Positions 5,260 to 6,690 of a stretch of 6,690 nt of DNA are shown one piece after another. Made by a program: the position numbers and the translations under genes. Under the pieces are notes generated by a model. That model had not been told where the DNA came from and did not search any database. It saw only the letters and a program-made list of their open reading frames with translations. This DNA is from Puia dinghuensis (GTDB lineage: Bacteria > Bacteroidota > Bacteroidia > Chitinophagales > Chitinophagaceae). The stretch is taken from the NCBI GenBank assembly GCA_026224995.1, contig JAMFRX010000072.1, positions 1 through 6,690 on the forward strand, given 5' to 3'. Positions within the stretch are counted from its first letter, which is position 1. The number at the start of each line of letters is the position of its first letter.

Positions 5260-6690
5260 CTACGACTTTTTTAGCGCATTATACAAGATCTCTGCCGGAT
5301 GCAGGGCCTTCCTCCCCGTCCCATCTTTCACCTGGTGTCGGCAGCTGGTCCCCGATGCCGCTATGATCGTCGTATCGGCCTCTCCGGCGACAGCCGGGAA
5401 GAGCACGAGCTCACCGATCTTCATCGACACCCCAAAATGCTCCTTTTCATACCCAAAAGAGCCCGCCATCCCACAGCACCCTGTCGGCAGGACATGGACG
5501 GAGAAGCCTTCCGGAAGGCTTAGGACAGCTTGCGCCACATGCATGTCCGACAGGGCTTTTTGATGGCAATGACCGTGTAAGACAATCCGCTGGGGGTCCG
5601 TCGTGAAGCTGGCCGACTCGATATTCCCACGCTGCATCTCCCGGTAGAACCACTCCTCGAAGAGATAAACGTGCTTGCTGAGCGCATCGGCCTTTTTTTG
5701 ACCTTCCCCGTCCAGAAGGCTCTTATATTCATCCCTGAACCCAAGGATGGCGGAAGGCTCGATACCGATCAGCGGTGACTCCTCACCGACGAGGCCATAT
5801 AGCGCCTCCACATTTTGCGCTGCGCAGGAACGGGCCTGTATCAGCAGCCCCTTCGACAGATAAGACCTGCCGCTATCTACGTGCTCGGGGATGATGACGG
5901 TATAGCCCAGGCTTTCCAGCAGCAGGATCGTCTTCTTCCCGGTCTCAAAGTCATTGTAGTTGGTAAATTCATCGCAGAACAAATAGACCTTCCGTTGGGC
6001 CTGGCTCCCACCCTGGGCACTCAAGACCTGGCTCCCAGCCTGTGCGCCCAGGCCCGGACTCACCTTCCTTTTCCGATGCCAATCCCTGACCGTCAGACCA
6101 GCCACTTCCGGCAGCGACCGCTCCGGATGAAAGCCCAGGAGCCGGTTGATGGTCCGGCGAATGGGGCGGTTCCTGGTGAGCGCGTTGTACACCGGCGCGA
6201 ATGCGGACGCCAGCCTCATCTGCCTGCTGAAGGCCCCGATGATCCTGGTCCTAAAGGAAATGCCATTCTCCTGTTGGTAATGGAACAAGAATTCAGCCCG
6301 CAGCTTCGTGACGTCAACGGAAGACGGACATTCCGTTTTGCAGCCTTTACAGGCAAGACACAGGTCGAGGACATCTTTTACGATCTCCGCTTCCCTACCC
6401 TGCCCGAAGATCTCCGGTTTTTTATTCAGGTATTGCCGGAGGACATTCGCCCTCGCTCTTGTAGTGTCTTTCTCGTTGCGGGTGGCCATATAGCTCGGGC
6501 ACATGGTGCCGCCGGTGATGTGCGTCTTACGGCAGTCCCCGGATCCGCTGCATTTTTCCGTCAGCCGGAGCATGCCCTCTTCGGGTGAGAAATCGAAAAT
6601 AGTGCCGGGACCGGGCCCTTTTACTTCCTCTGCATATCGCAGGCTGGAGAGCATGTCCGGCGTATCGGTGATCTTGCCTTTGTTGAACAG
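5260..6690 (-). CDS. FAD/Fe-S oxidoreductase of the YdiJ / D-lactate-dehydrogenase type, C-terminal half (partial, start beyond window)
   Basis: The frame is open to the window edge, giving 476 visible residues (numbered here from 6690) of a protein that is usually about 970-1,020. Relatives oxidise a D-2-hydroxy acid such as D-lactate or D-2-hydroxyglutarate at an N-terminal FAD domain and pass electrons through Fe-S clusters toward the respiratory chain. The visible part begins with KGKITDTPDMLSSLRY, the end of the FAD-oxidase half. The ferredoxin-like region follows, with Cys47, Cys53 and Cys64 (GTMCPSYMATR) and the classical C-x2-C-x2-C-x3-CP at 111-122. Two cysteine-rich CCG-type domains come next: VYLFCDEFTNYND to about 302, and HGHCHQKAL (373-381) with GCCGMAGSFGYE (404-415) and GTSCRHQ. 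An imperfect 9-residue tandem repeat lies in the linker at about 216-233. The Met at 6654 is internal to the homologous region and is not the real start. The substrate cannot be told from this half. Confidence 0.92.
   Translation of the reverse strand: MFNKGKITDTPDMLSSLRYAEEVKGPGPGTIFDFSPEEGMLRLTEKCSGSGDCRKTHITGGTMCPSYMATRNEKDTTRARANVLRQYLNKKPEIFGQGREAEIVKDVLDLCLACKGCKTECPSSVDVTKLRAEFLFHYQQENGISFRTRIIGAFSRQMRLASAFAPVYNALTRNRPIRRTINRLLGFHPERSLPEVAGLTVRDWHRKRKVSPGLGAQAGSQVLSAQGGSQAQRKVYLFCDEFTNYNDFETGKKTILLLESLGYTVIIPEHVDSGRSYLSKGLLIQARSCAAQNVEALYGLVGEESPLIGIEPSAILGFRDEYKSLLDGEGQKKADALSKHVYLFEEWFYREMQRGNIESASFTTDPQRIVLHGHCHQKALSDMHVAQAVLSLPEGFSVHVLPTGCCGMAGSFGYEKEHFGVSMKIGELVLFPAVAGEADTTIIAASGTSCRHQVKDGTGRKALHPAEILYNALKKS
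6000..6053. repeat. Imperfect 27-base tandem duplication inside the oxidoreductase gene
   Basis: Two adjacent copies (6000-6026 and 6027-6053) both begin CCTGGCTCCCA and agree at 21 of 27 positions by eye. The length is a multiple of three, so the frame is kept. In the minus-strand protein they encode AQAGSQVLS and AQGGSQAQR, a flexible Gly/Ser/Gln/Ala linker between the Fe-S region and the CCG domains. Confidence 0.75.

Noticed and set aside
5815..6588. A 257-codon open frame on the plus strand
   Set aside because: It is exactly antisense to the oxidoreductase, whose frame carries clear Fe-S cysteine motifs. The plus-strand product is proline- and arginine-rich with no recognisable domain, as expected for a shadow in GC-rich DNA.
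6655..6690. Treating Met at 6654 as the start of a 464-residue Fe-S protein
   Set aside because: The reading frame continues to the window edge with KGKITDTPDM, which fits the joining region of the FAD-plus-Fe-S fusion family. The gene is therefore a truncated view of a longer one.
1..6690. CRISPR arrays, insertion sequences, tRNA or rRNA genes, phage genes
   Set aside because: I looked for regularly spaced repeats, transposase motifs, terminal inverted repeats and cloverleaf-like stretches and saw none. The gene set looks like ordinary chromosome.

Overview
The window reads as chromosomal DNA of a Bacteroidota bacterium, most likely of the Chitinophagaceae (Chitinophaga/Niastella type). This rests on a SusC/RagA-type TonB-dependent receptor, a FecR anti-sigma factor of the DUF4974 type, a Bacteroidetes-expansion ECF sigma factor, a cold-shock protein with a charged N-terminal extension, and promoter-like sites resembling the Flavobacteriia TTG...TAnnTTTG consensus. 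The family placement comes from recognising protein styles and no search was run. All six recognisable genes lie on the minus strand, so transcription runs from high to low coordinates.

In transcription order: (1) 6690-5260, the C-terminal half of a large FAD/Fe-S oxidoreductase (YdiJ/D-lactate-dehydrogenase-like), whose FAD-binding half lies beyond the window edge. (2) About 210 bases of intergenic DNA with a weak terminator and the promoter of the next gene. (3) 5049-4600, a cold-shock-domain protein closed by a clear GC-rich hairpin. (4) About 360 bases with no convincing gene, ending in a candidate promoter. (5) 4238-3990, a small uncharacterised protein of 82 residues closed by a strong hairpin plus U-tract. 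(6) 3808-3182, an ECF sigma factor that appears to start at TTG. (7) 3123-1930, FecR. (8) About 125 bases with a hairpin and a candidate promoter. (9) 1803-1, the N-terminal part of a SusC-type receptor carrying an STN signalling domain, running off the window edge.

The sigma factor, FecR and STN-bearing receptor form a complete cell-surface signalling cassette. The receptor's periplasmic STN domain should contact the C-terminal part of FecR when substrate is bound. FecR then releases or activates the sigma factor, which transcribes the receptor operon. The substrate cannot be read from the window because SusD and any degradative enzymes would lie beyond position 1. The oxidoreductase, the cold-shock protein and the small protein look like independent housekeeping or stress transcription units.

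I see no mobile element, CRISPR array, tRNA, rRNA or defence system, and no convincing sign of a wholly new multi-gene system. The most unusual points are the TTG start of the sigma gene, a terminator-shaped hairpin facing against all the genes, the uncharacterised small protein, and a 27-base tandem duplication in the linker of the oxidoreductase.
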